From: Heterohyrax brucei | Taxonomy: Eukaryota > Chordata > Mammalia > Hyracoidea > Procaviidae | Reading direction: 5' to 3' | Assembly (NCBI GenBank): GCA_028571685.1 | Contig: CM053162.1 | Span: forward strand, 44,736,851-44,800,850 | Length of the DNA: 64,000 nt | In this document: positions 1-10,867 of the stretch, in pieces | Layout of the letters: each line of letters begins with the position of its first letter | How positions within the stretch are numbered: the stretch's first letter is position 1 | Notes under the pieces: generated by a model | Databases searched by the model: none | Told to the model about the DNA's origin: nothing | The model's input: only the letters and a program-made list of their open reading frames with translations | Translations under genes and position numbers: made by a program

Positions 1-326
1 AAATGGTATGACACATCTTTCTTGTGCTTTACAGCTGCCCCTATGAACCCCCTTAATAAACTATTTATAAACCCAATTTTAATTACTACCAGTCTGGTCA
101 TCTTCCTCTCCATCTGGAAGGACTATAACGACTGTAGTACATCCCTCTTTTATTACGATGACACCATAGTTTTCATGATGATCACTGGATTGCTTCTTTC
201 CAAATCAAAGGTGTGATTTACTTTGGAGCCTTCCCTAAATGAGTATTAAGTAGTTTGTCGTTCTAAAATATAAAGTTAGTGGTTTCGTTCTTCTGAGCCA
301 AAGCCAAGAACTTCTTTCAGTATTTC

Positions 327-1235
327 TTATAGTTTGGGTTTGGTTTTTACAAAGTCTCTGAGTTTCTGTTTATCTGGAAATGTCTTAATTTCATTTTCAT
401 GTTTCAAAGACAGTTTTGCAGGATATATAATTCTTGGTTGGAAATTCTTCTCCTTCAAGACTTTGAATGTGTTGTGCCACTGTCTCCGTGCCAGCATGGT
501 TTCTGCTGAGAAATCTGACGAGAGCCTATGGCTTTTCCCTCTGAATGTTAGCTTTGCCTTGAGTCTTGCTGCCTTTAAGAGTTGCTGCTTATGTTTCATT
601 TTGTTAAGCTTGATTATAATATGTCTTGGAGTCTTTCTTTTGAGATCTATATTGAGTGGTGTACGATATGCATCTGAGATGTCTATATTCTCTTCCTTCA
701 TGATTTCTGGCAAGTTTTCTTTCAGCAGCTCAGCAACAATACTCTCTGTGTTCTCAGATGTCTCACCGTGTTCAGGGACTCCAATTAATCGAAGGTTGTT
801 CCTCTTAATAGAGTCCCACGTGCTTCTTAATGTTTCTTCATTTTTCTTGTTTCTTTTTTCTGATTTCTGCTCATAGACACTGGCATCAGTAGCTCTGTCT
901 TCCAAGTCAGAAATTCTTTTTTCCATTTGTTCCATTCTGTTTTCTTGGCTTTGCATGGAAGTTTCTATGTCTTTGATTTTCTTCTTGATCTGTTGGATTT
1001 CAGAGTACTGGTGTTCCATCAGATCGAACAACTTGCTTAATTTTTCATTTTGTTGTGCTGCATTTTGTATAAGGTCTAGAAGGGCTCTGTATTTAATCAA
1101 TTTGTATTCACTTCCTGATGCTTTCATAAAAGTTTCTTCATCTGGAAAACTCCTTGGTTGCTTTGTTTGGGAGCCTTCTGAAGCCATGAGTGATTGCTTG
1201 TATGCCACAATTGTCTGTTGCTTTTTGGGTCCCAT
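327..1235 (-). pseudogene. L1-type ORF1 protein, nearly intact (302 codons)
   Basis: The frame encodes an L1 ORF1p-like RNA-binding protein. A short polar N-terminus is followed by a coiled coil at about residues 60-130 (heptad-rich, with MEKRISDLEDRA), then an RRM-like segment with NNLRLIGVPE at about 145-155. The C-terminal domain includes HIIIKLNKMKHKQQLLKAA and ends with KLRDFVKTKPKL. The ATG context matches the start in copy 2. Copy 2 continues past KPKL into QEILKESLG before its stop, so this copy appears to end early by one nonsense change that removes about 20 residues. ORF1p would normally form trimers that package LINE RNA. Whether this locus is expressed cannot be judged. Confidence 0.75.
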
Positions 1236-2229
1236 GTGAGTATATAGAGGCTGGAAGTGGTACTGTGAGGATGGATTGCAAATGTTTCTCTAGGCTCTCT
1301 TCAAATGTAAAGCAAAAGGTATCTGACCAGTTCACAAGTCAGTTAGGTTTTCAGGTGTAGAGGTCCCTCTTCCCATCTGACAAAGTAAGTGCCACTGTAT
1401 CCAACCCCAGATGATAACAAACTAGTTCAGAATACAGCACTGCTAGTGCCCTGGTGGCCTCTGCTGACAGGGCCTAGCCTTATCCAACACTGCGTCGAGT
1501 ACTGGTTTTGTGATAGAAAAGCGCTCTCTTGTGGGCAGGCTCTGGCTCCCAAGCTAAGAATTAGGTCCAGCTGCGGCCGCCGTATCCAAGATGGCGTCCT
1601 CCACACAGGCAGCAGACAGGGGGGCTAAAGGTGCCCAGAGGCAGCGATTCCTCTGCTTCTGTTGCAGGGCCCCCAATGTAGGCAGCACTATGCAAAATCA
1701 CTACTTTTCTGACGGAGAAGTGCTGTCCCGTTTGCAGGCGCTGGCTCCCAGGCTAAGAACGAGGTCCCGCTAAAATCTCGGTAACAACATGGTGTCCCGC
1801 ACTCTGACCGCGGAGTTCCGCACAAACCCCACTGAGGCAGCTACAAAATGAAAGGCTCAAAGTGTCTAGATTAACAGAGTCCCGAGCCTGCCTCTCAGAG
1901 TATGGGAATTTCGCCTGCCTATCCCCCCAGCAGCGTGTCTGAGTCCAGCCGCCGGGCAAGGCCAGCTCCGCCCGCCAGCCAAGACAGAGGAAAAAAAAAG
2001 TCAAAATGGTGCGTTTACCTTCCGTCCGTGAGAGCCGGGGCTAGTCAGGAGCGGGAGTCAGCGAAAGAGAGGAGGTTTTTCGCTGAATGGTATAAAGTCC
2101 CAATTAACAGCTCTGTGCCATGTCCTGAGGCTGATTAGGTGCTCAGAAGGCTCTGTTTGATTGTCAGTTCAGGTCTTGGTTTCCAGAGGGATAGAAAGAG
2201 ACGTGGGCTTAGTCCGCCATCTTGACTCC
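1236..2229 (-). promoter_or_regulatory. L1-type 5' UTR/internal promoter with YY1-like site
   Basis: This is about 1 kb of relatively GC-rich sequence upstream of ORF1, with CpG-containing repeated modules (ATCCAAGATGGCGTCC near 1585-1600 on the plus strand). At the extreme 5' end, 2212-2224 reads CAAGATGGCGGAC on the minus strand, a YY1 consensus. In known L1s a YY1 site at this place directs accurate initiation at the first base. The second copy has the same site with one change (8209-8221). Present-day activity is unknown. Confidence 0.55.
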
Positions 2230-2234
2230 ACCCT

Positions 2235-4145
2235 CCCGAGTTTTCAGTTTTATTTCACTGGTTTGTGTGTCTATCATTGAACCATGGTACATTCAATGTT
2301 CTTATCCAACACCACAACTCGAAGGTATAATTCTTCTGTCTTCCTTAGTCATTGTCCAACTTTCACACACATATAACGCAATTGAAAATACCACAGTTTG
2401 GGTCAGGTGCACCTTAGTCTTCAAGGTGGCAGCTTTGTTTTTAAAGAGATTTTTCGCAACAGATTTTCCCAATACAATGAATCTTTTGGTTTCTTGATTG
2501 GTGCTTCCATTGTCACTGATTGTGGAACCAAGTAAAAAGAAATTCTTGACAGTCTCAATCATTTTCCCCTTTATCATGATGTTGCTTACTGATCCAGTTG
2601 TGAGGATTTTTGCCTTTCTTAGTACTGAGGTGCAATCCATACTGAAAGCTGGGGTCTTTGATCTTCATCAGTAAGTACTAAAAATCATCTTCTCTACCAG
2701 CAAGTAGGGTTGTGTCATTTGCATGACAAAGGTGGCTTACGAGTTTTCCTCCAATCCTGATTCCTCATTCTTCATATAGCCCAACTTCTCTGATTATTTG
2801 TTTGAAAAGCTGTGGTGAGAGGACAGAATCCTCACACACAGCTTTCCTGACTTTAAACCATGCAGTGTTCCCTTGTTCATACGACTGCCTCTTGATTCAT
2901 GTACAGATTCCTCATGAGCACAGTTAAGTGTTCTGGAATTCCCATTCTCCACAATGTTGCCCATAGTTTATTATGGTCTGTACAGTCGAATGCCCTTGCA
3001 AAGGCAATAAAACACAGGTAAATGTCTTTCTGGTATTCTCTGCTTTCAGCCAGAATCCATCTGAAATCAGCAATATCTCTGGTTCCGCATCCTCTTTTGA
3101 ATCTCGCTTAAGCTTCTTGCAGTTCCCTAGCAGTGTATTGTTGCAGTCACTTCTACTTCCATGTGATATTAATGATATTGTTTGATGATGTCTGCATTGT
3201 TAGATTACCTTTCTTGGGAATAGGCATAAATATGGATCTCTTCCAGTTGGTTGGGCATGTAGCTGCCAAATTTCTTGACATAGACCAGTGAGCACTTTTA
3301 GCACTGTATCTGTTTGTTGAAATGTCTCAGTTGATACAGCATCGATTCCTGGAGCCTTGCTTTTCACCAGTGCTTTCAGTGCAGCTTTGACTTCTTCCTT
3401 CAGTACCATCAGTTCCTAATGATGTGCTGCCTCTTGAAATGGTTGAACATTGACCAGTTCTTTGTGGTATAATGACTCTGTGTATTCCCTCCACCTTCTT
3501 TTGATGCTTCCAGTGAGTCATTTAATATTTTTCCTGTAGAATCCTTCACTGCTGTAGCTTGAGGTGTGAATTTTTCTTCAGTTGTTTCAGCTTGAGAATG
3601 TTTTTCCCTTTTGGTTTTCTATCTCTAGCTCTTTACACATGTCATTATAATACTTTATCTTCTCAAGCCACTCTCTGAAACCTCTGTTCATTTCTTTCAC
3701 ATCATCTTTTCTTTCTTCTGCTTTAGTTACTCAACATTCCAGAGCAAGTTTCAGAGTCTCCCGTGACATCCAATTTGGTTGTTTCTTTCTTTCCTGACTT
3801 TTTTAAATGTCCTCTTGCTTTCTTCCTGGATAATGTCTTTGTTGTCATTCCACAACTCGTCTGCTCTTCAGTCATTAGTGTTCAACACATTACATCTGTT
3901 CTTGAGATGGTCTCTAAACTCGGGTGGAATATACTCATGGTTGTGTTTCGGCGCTCATGAACTTCCTGTAATTATCTTCAGTTTCAATTTGAATTTGCAT
4001 ATGAGCAACTAATAGGCTGTGCCACTGTCAGCACCTAAGCTTGTTCTGACTGGCAATATTGAACTTTTCCGTCATCTCTTTTCACAGATGTAGTTGATTT
4101 GATTCTTGTGTGCTCCATCTGGTGAAGTCCATGTGTGTAGTCACT
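2235..4145 (-). mobile_element. RTE/BovB-like LINE, 3' portion (decayed reverse transcriptase)
   Basis: Minus-strand translation gives RTE reverse-transcriptase pieces in order. Near 4085-4140 is WTSPDGAHKNQIN from the end of the endonuclease. Near 3930 is PPEFRDHLKN. At 3409-3200 is the RT-entry block with SKAPGIDAVSTE. At 2640-2302 is the C-terminal block with FFLLGSTISDNG and CESWTMTKEDRR. Stops and frameshifts interrupt all of it. The extreme 3' end is cut off at 2235 by the half-L1. The rest of the element is the inverted piece at 4146-4617. Confidence 0.75.
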
Positions 4146-4617
4146 GGAAAGCGTAAAAAATTAAATGGTACACATAAATATCAATATAGTAGGGATTAGT
4201 TGGGTTCAGATGGACTGTAATTGGTCATTTTGAACTCAACAGTTGTGTGGTCTGCTGTCCCAGAAGAGAAAACTTGAAGAGGAATGGTGTTGTACTCATA
4301 ATCAGAAAGAACATTTCAAGACCTGTCTTGAAGTACAATGCTGTCAGTGATATGATAATATCTGTACCCCTACAAAGAACCATTTAGTATGACTTGTTAT
4401 TCAAATTTATACACCACTAAGGCTAAAGATGTAGAAATTAATGATTTTTACCAGATACTGCAGTCTGAAATTGATTGAAATGAAATCAAGATGCATTGGT
4501 AATTATAGGTAATTGGAGTGCAAAAGCTGGAAACAAAGAAGAAGGATTGGTAGTTGGAAAATACAGCCTTGGTGATAGAAATGATACCAGAGATTGCATG
4601 GTAGAATTTTGCAAGAC
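4146..4617 (+). mobile_element. Inverted 5' portion of the same RTE (endonuclease part)
   Basis: The sequence flips to the plus strand here and starts near the RTE N-terminus (the segment before LKWTGIGHFE, read as GLQMD-like codons at about 4200). It continues through the endonuclease block IIGNWSAKAGNKEEGLVVGK (4499-4560) to VEFCKT at 4605. The protein order resumes in the adjoining antisense part with the residues that should follow. The two pieces are therefore one element with an inverted 5' segment. Confidence 0.7.
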
Positions 4618-5150
4618 TACCAATTTCTTCTTTGGTAATCTGTTTAATTATTTTTACCTCTGTGTTAGTTTGGGTAAGTAGCATGTTTCTAGGAATGTGT
4701 CTACTCTATTTTGGCTTTTGGCTTTGTTGGAGGATAATTTTTCATAGTAATCAGTTATGATCGTTATTTCTGTTAAATCAGTTGTAATGTCATCAATTTC
4801 TTTATTTACCTTAGTTATTTGGCTCTTTTGGCTTCTTTTTTGGGTCATCCTAAGCAATGGTTTGTCTACTTTATTCATCAAAGAGCCAACTTCTGGTTTT
4901 GTTAATCCTTTCAGTGTTTCAGTTTCTTTCATTTCTGCCGTGATCATTATTCTTTCTTTTATCTTGTAGCTTTTGACTTCTTTTGCTCTTTATTTTCTCT
5001 TTATTCAAGTTACCAGTTTAAGTTAATGATTTTGGATATTTCTTTTTTAATGTAGGCATTTATTGCTGTAATTCTACTTCTCGTACTGTTTTGTTATGTC
5101 TCAGAGGTATTGCTATGTGTTTTCACTTTCCTTTAATTCTAGGAATTTTT
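4618..5150 (-). mobile_element. L1 ORF2 fragment, linker before RT
   Basis: Minus-strand frame 4947-4654 reads VDKPLLRMTQKRSQKSQITK, then DLTEITIITDYYEKL, then FLETCYLPKLTQ. This matches the L1 ORF2 segment between endonuclease and reverse transcriptase (DYYEQLYANK...FLETYNLPRL type). It is truncated on both sides: by the RTE at about 4617 and by a second L1 3' end at about 5150. Confidence 0.7.
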
Positions 5151-5834
5151 CATTTTTCCCCTTTCATTTCTCCCCTGCCCTCCTCGCCATCCAAGATTGT
5201 TTCTTTTTGTGTACAAACTCTTTTTAAATGAGTTTCTAAAGTAGTGGTCTTATACAATATTTGTACTTTTGTGATTGACCTGTTTCACTCAGCATGATGC
5301 CCTCTAGATTTATCCATGCTTCTTGTGTAGTACTCCATTATGTGTATGTACCTTAGTTGGTTTGTCCATTCATCCAGTGATGGGCATCTTGTTTGTTTCC
5401 ATCTTTTTGCTATTGTAAACAGTGCAGCAGTGAACATAGGTGTCTGTATGTCTGTTTGTTTGCTGGCTCGTACTTCTCTAAGATGTATTCCTAGGAGTGG
5501 GGTTGCTGGATTATAGAATATTTGTATTTCTAGCTTTCTAAGAAACTGCTGCATTTTCCAAAATGATTGTACCATTTTACATTACCATCAGCAGTGCATG
5601 AGTTCTAGTCTCTTTGTAGGCTCTCCAACATTTATTATTTTCTTTTTTTTTTATTAGTATCAGTAATGTCCCAGTGAAATGGTTTTCATTGTGGTTTTGG
5701 TATGCTTTTCTTTAATGGCTAGTGATTATGAGCATTTTCTAATGTATCTGTTAGACATTTGAATGTCTTCTTTGGTAGTCTCTTCATATCCTTAGCTCAT
5801 TTGTTAATTGGGGTATTTGTCTTTTTGTTGTAGA
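5151..5834 (-). mobile_element. L1 3' end: 3' UTR plus ORF2 C-terminus
   Basis: Going upstream on the minus strand there is a short 3' UTR at 5151-5285. The ORF2 C-terminal region follows, with FYNPATPLLGIHLREV and AKRWKQTRCPSLDEWTNQLRYIHIMEYYT at 5575-5285 (typical of the L1 C-terminus). The element then breaks at about 5835 where the second half-L1 begins, and its ORF2 resumes at about 8235. Confidence 0.7.
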
Positions 5835-8226
5835 GGTATTGAATTTTCTTGCAGGTTTTACCTTTTTCAGGGTTGGATTTGTGGTTGTTGGGACTCCGGT
5901 ATTACGTTTCTTGATTTGATATATTGCATCTTTATTGTGCTTTGCAGCTGCCTCTAAGATCCCTGTTAATAAACTATGTATAAACCCAATTTCAGTTACT
6001 ATCATTCTTATCAGCTTCCTCTCCATTTGGAAGAACTATAATGACTGTAGTACATCCCTTTTTTAAATATGATGACATCACAGTTTTCATGATATGATCA
6101 CTGGATTATTTCTTTTACTATTACAGCTTTGATTGAGTTTGGAGCCTTCTCTAACTGAGTAGGATTCTGGGTGGTATGTCCTGTATTTGCTTCTAAAGTA
6201 TAAAGTTAGTGGTTTTGTTCTTCTAAGCCAAGAGATTCTTTCAGTATTTCTTGTAGCTTTGGTTTGGTTTTTACAAAATCTCTGAGTTTTTGTTTATCTG
6301 CAAATGTCTTAATTTCATTTTCATATTTGAAAGATAGTTTTGCAGGATATATAATTCTTGGTTGGAAGTTCTTCTCCACCAAGGCTTTGAATGTGTGATG
6401 CTGCTGTCTCCATGCCAGCATTGTTTCTGCTGAGAAATCTGGCAAAGGCCTACAGGGTTTCCCTCTGAATGTTAGCTTTGCTTTGAGTCTTGCTGCCTTT
6501 AAGAGTTTCTGTTTCTGCTTCATTTTGTTAAGCTTGGTTATAATGTTTTGGAGTCTTTCTTTTGAGATCTATATTGAGTGGCATTCTATATGTATTTTCG
6601 ATATCTGTATTGTCTTCTTTCATTATTTCTGGAAGCTTTTCTGTCAGCAGCTCAGCCACAATACTCTCTGTGTTCTCAAGTGTCTCACCCTGTTCAGGAA
6701 CTCCAATTAATCATAGATTGTTCCTTCCTAATAGAGTCCCATATGCTTCTTAATCCTTCTTCATTTTTCTTGTGTTTTTTTTTTTTCTGATTTCTCCTCA
6801 TAGGTGCTGGAGTCAGTAGCTCTGTCTTCCAAATCAGAAAGTCTATTTTCCATTTGTTCTGTTTTGTTTTCTTGGCTTCGAAATGAAGTTTCTATCTCTT
6901 TGATTTTGTTCTTAATCTGTTGGATTTCAGAGTACTAGTGTTTCATCTGATCGAACAGCTTGGTTAATTTTTCTTTTTGCTCTGCTGCATTTTGTATAAG
7001 GTCTAGGAGAACTCTATATAATCCTCTTACATTCACCTTCTGACAGTTTCAGAAAAGCTTCTTCTGCTGGGAAGTTCTGAGGTGCTTTCCTTTGGCGGCC
7101 TTCTGAAGCCATGGGTGATTTCTTGGTTACAGTTTTCTCCAGAGTTTGTTGCTTTTGGGGCATCATGTAAGTCAGTAGAGGCTAGGAGAGATGCTGTGAG
7201 AATGGACTGCAGTTGTTTCTCTAGCCAAAGCCTCTAGGCTGTCTTAAAATGAGAGGTAAAAAATATCTGACAACTTCCAAAATCAGTCAGGTCTTCCCAG
7301 CTGGCAAAGTAAGCACCTCTAAATCGAACCCCAGATGCTATAAACTAGCTCAAAATACGGAAAGGCTATTGCCCTGCTGGCCTCTGCTTTCAGGCCCCAG
7401 CTGTAGACAACACTGTGTAGAATACTGCTTTTCTGATGAAAAAGTGCTCTTCTCTGGGCAGGTGCTGCCTCCCAGCCCAGGAATTAGGTCCAGCTGAGGC
7501 TTTTGTATAGGTATCTCTACTTCCCAGTGGAGCAAGATGGTGTCCCACAAATTTGCCACCTGACTGGGACCAGGCTACTCTATGACAGAGGCAGAAAGAG
7601 AGGCCAAAGGTACTGAGATGCACAGAGTCCACAGCCTCTGTTGTCGGGCCCCAACTGTAGGTGGTACTGTGTAAAATATTTTCTGCCAGAAAAGCACTCT
7701 TCCCTGGGCAGGCGTTGCATTCTAGCCTAGGAACTAAGTCCATCTGGGGCCTCTGTATAGGTGCCTCTGCCTCCCAATGGATCATGATGGTGTCCCGCAC
7801 AAGCTTGCCACTGCCTCAGGACTGGCTACTACATGTAAGAGGCAGTAAGAGAGGCCAAAGGTGCCAAGATGCACAGAGTCTAAAGTCAGGCTCTCAAAAT
7901 ATGGCAGTTCTGCTTGCTAATCCCACCAGAAGTGCGTCTGAGACTAGTGGCTAGTCAAGTCCCAGCTCTGCCTGCCAGCTAAGACAGAGAAAAAAAAATT
8001 AAAATGGTGAGTTACCTTTGGTCCATGCAAGCCTGCGCTTGCTGAGAGTGGGGTCAGTAAATGAGAGGAGGTTTTGTGTTCTGTGGTATGAAGTCCAAAT
8101 TAACAGCCCTATGACACATCCTAGGACTCACTAGGTGTCCAGAAGTCTCCATTTAATTTATCAGTTTAGGTCTTGGTTTCCAGAGGGATTTAGGGAGACG
8201 TATGTTTAGTCCACCATCTTGACTCC
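5835..8226 (-). mobile_element. Half-L1-like LINE, copy 2 (full length, about 2.4 kb)
   Basis: This copy has both ends. At 8226 is the 5' end, with the same sequence after the YY1-like site as copy 1. The 5' UTR (7165-8226) contains two decayed modules similar to each other at about 7390-7560 and 7650-7800. ORF1 lies at 7164-6206, and the tail of about 350 bp ends near 5835. It sits inside L1 ORF2, which continues on both sides. CTTTTTGTTGTAGA (5821-5834) and CTCTTCTTGTAGA (8229-8241) may be a decayed target-site duplication. No ORF2 is present, supporting a half-L1 design rather than simple truncation, because both copies share the same tail. Confidence 0.6.
6206..7166 (-). pseudogene. ORF1 of half-L1 copy 2, frameshifted
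   Basis: The C-terminal 105 codons are open (6523-6206: FSAETMLAWRQQHHTFKALV through KESLGLEEQNH). They align residue for residue with copy 1 and show the natural end of the protein. Upstream, the coiled coil (IETSFRSQENRTEQMENRL) is readable but broken by stops and frameshifts. The start codon region at about 7164 matches copy 1. This is an older or less constrained copy than the first. Confidence 0.7.
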
Positions 8227-8234
8227 GCCTCTTC

Positions 8235-9234
8235 TTGTAGATTTTAGAGATGAAAACTTCATCAGATTTGTCCAGTTTTTTTCCCCCTTATTTATGGGTT
8301 CTCTTTTTATTCCTTTGGTGAAGTCTTTTGATGAGCATAAATACTTAATTTTTAGAAGGTTCCAGTCATCTAGTTTACTTTCTAGTGTTTGTGTACTGTT
8401 AGTTATGATTTGTAGTCTGTTAGTGCCATGTATCAGGGTCTCAGTGTTGCTTCTGTTTTTTTTTTTCTGTGATATTTATAGCTTTTGGTGTTATATTTAG
8501 ATCTTTGATGTATTTTGAATTAGCTTTTATGTGTGATGTGACATATAGGTCCTGATTCTTTTTTTCTTTTACACATGGGCCTACAGTTTTGTCAGCATTG
8601 TTTGTCTTTTCCTCATTTAATGGACTTTGGGACTTTGTAGAAGGTCAGATGATCATAGGCATATGGATGTACATCTGAGTTTTCAATTCCGTCCTATTGG
8701 CCGTTTTACCAGTACCAGGCTGTTTGACTACCTTAGCCATATAGTAGGTTCTGAGGTCAGGTAGTGTGAATTCTTTTACTTTATTCCTGTTTGTCAGTAG
8801 TGCTTCACTTATTTGGGGCCTGTTCCCTTTCCATATAATGTTAATGAGTAGTTTTTCCATCCCTTTAAAGAACACTGTTGGTATTTGGCTCAGGGTTGCT
8901 TTGTATTTTTGTAGGTTGCTTTGGATAGAATTGACGTTTTCATAATATTGCGTACTTATCTATGAGCGTGGTATGTTTTGCCATTTATATAGGTCTCTCT
9001 TGATTTCTTGCAGTAGTGTTTTATAGTTCCTTTGTATAGGTCGTTTACATCCCTGGTTAGATTTATTCCTAAGTGTTTTATTTTTTTAGGGGCTATTATA
9101 AATGGTGTTGTTTTCTTGGTTTCCTTTTTGCAGTTATTAAGATTCTAGGAATTTTTAAATTTAACTTTTGATTTCTTCTGTGACCCAATGGTTTTTTAGT
9201 TGTATATTAGTTTCAGTGATTTTCGTCTTCTTTT
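8235..9234 (-). mobile_element. L1 ORF2, continuation of interrupted L1
   Basis: Minus-strand frame 8875-8645 gives MEKLLINIIWKGNRPQISEA and FTLPDLRTYYMAKVVKQ, which is the ORF2 stretch after the reverse transcriptase core. The sequence continues upstream as ordinary L1 ORF2 to about 9234, with an internal deletion at about 9110-9160. It restarts where 5834 left off and is read as the same L1 split by the half-L1. Confidence 0.6.
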
Positions 9235-10534
9235 TCTTTTTTTATTGTGCTTTAGATAACAGTTTGCAGAACAAATTAGTTTCTCATTGAACAATTAATG
9301 TTTTGTGACATTGGTTGCCAACACCATGACATATCAACACCCTGCCCTTCTTGACCTTGAGTGCCCTGTCAGCAGATTTCCTGTCTGTCCCTGACTTCTT
9401 GCCCTTGCGTCCTGGGCTGGTGTGCCTATTTAGTCTCATTTTGTTTTATGGGGCTCTGTAATCCTTGGCTAAAGGTAAACTCCAGGAGTGATTTCAGTAC
9501 TGAGTTAAAAGGGTGTCTGGGGACTATACTATCAGAGTTTCTCCAGTCTCTGTCAGACCAGTAAGTCTGGTGTTTTATTTGTGAGTTAGAATTTTGTTTT
9601 ACCTTTATCTCCAGCTTATTCTGAGATACTCTATTATGACCCCTGTCAGAGTGAATGATGGTAGTCAGATACCATCTAGTTATGCTGGACTCAGTCTGGT
9701 GAAGGCTGTCGTACTTCTGGTCTATTAGTCATTTAGACTAACCTTTCCCTTCTGTCTTTGATTTCTTCTTTTTTTTTTAAATTCTCCCTTGCTCTGATCA
9801 TGGCGAAACCAGTGGACTATCTTAAGTGGCTGTTTACAAGCTTTTAAGACCCCAGATGCTACTCGCCAAAGCAGGATGTGGAACATTTTCTATAAAAGCT
9901 GTTATGCCAGTTTAGTTAGATGTCCCCTGAGACCTTGATATCCAGCCCTCATCCCAGTAATTCAGTCACTCAGGCAGATTGGGTGTGTCTGTGAAGCTTC
10001 CATTATCTCACCTTGTTCAAATTGTGCTAATTTCCCTAGTACTGTATACTATATTATCCATCACCATCCCCAAATTACCACTTATTTGTTGTCTGGTTAG
10101 TGTTTTTCCTCCCCAGTTTGCCCCTCCTTTCCCTTGTAACCATCAGAGATTATTTGTTTATATGAACCTTTTCATGAGTTTTTGTAATAGTGGTCTCATA
10201 TGGTATTTGTCCTTTTGTGATTGACTTATTTTGTTTACCATAATGCCCAGCAGATTCATCCATGTTGTGAAATGGTTTTCAGATTCATCATTGTTCTTTA
10301 TTGCTGCACAGTATTCTGTTGTGCGTATGCACCGTAATTTGTTTATCCAGTCATCTGTTGATGGGCACTTAGGTTATTTCCATCTTTTTGCTACCAGGAA
10401 TATTACTGCAGTGAACATGAGTTGCATATGTCTGTCTGTGTGATGGCTCTTCTTTAGGAGTGGGATTGCTAGATCATATGGCATTTCTATTTCTAGCTTT
10501 TTAAGGATGCTTTATGTTATTTTCCATAATTATT
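9235..10534 (-). mobile_element. L1 3' end: 3' UTR plus ORF2 C-terminus
   Basis: A T-rich run at 9235-9245 (the poly(A) tail in antisense) opens a 3' UTR of about 950 bp of the type also seen at 12957, 17586, 41385, 47915 and 56872. From about 10215 to 10534 the minus strand resembles the L1 ORF2 C-terminus but has no long open frame. It is broken at 10535 by an RTE fragment. Confidence 0.65.
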
Positions 10535-10867
10535 GTTGTCATTAAGTGTTATCATCTTGGTTTCAACTCATAGCTACTCTTTTTACAGCTGAATGAAACA
10601 GTGCCTGGTCACGTGCCATCCTCACAATCTTTGTTATGCCTGAGCTCATTGTTGATACCACTATGTGAGTCCATCTTGTTGAGTGTCTCTCTTTTTTTAC
10701 CCAACCTGTACTTTGACAAGCATGCTGTCCTTCTCTAGGGACTACTGGCCCCTCCTGATAACATGTCCAAAATGCATGAGACAGAGTCTCACTATCCTTG
10801 CTTCTAAGGAGCATTCCAGCTGTACTTCTTCCAAAACAGATGGGTTTGTTCTTTTGACAGTCCAGAA
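10535..10867 (-). mobile_element. RTE 3'-end fragment
   Basis: Minus-strand frame 10874-10563 reads LSHAFWTCYQEGPVVPREGQ, then RHSTRWTHIVV and ITKIVRMARDQALFHS. This is the end of the RTE open frame plus its 3' terminus, and the same block is seen on the plus strand at 46375-46620 and 60170-60430. It separates an L1 ORF2 C-terminus from an L1 endonuclease-side fragment. Confidence 0.65.

Larger units (their letters stand above)
1..2229 (-). mobile_element. Half-L1-like LINE, copy 1 (3' end outside window)
   Basis: Read on the minus strand, the element runs from an L1-type 5' end at 2229 through about 1 kb of 5' UTR, an ORF1 frame (1235-327) and then a tail of at least 300 bp down to base 1. 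A normal L1 would start ORF2 after ORF1. This tail instead matches the tail of the second copy near 5835-6200 and shows no endonuclease motifs. That arrangement fits a half-L1 (HAL1-type) non-autonomous LINE. The upstream boundary is sharp, and RTE sequence resumes at about 2235. Family identity is inferred from structure only. Confidence 0.6.

Noticed and set aside
334..876. 180-codon plus-strand frame
   Set aside because: It is the shadow of ORF1 on the opposite strand; composition is that of a complemented coding frame.
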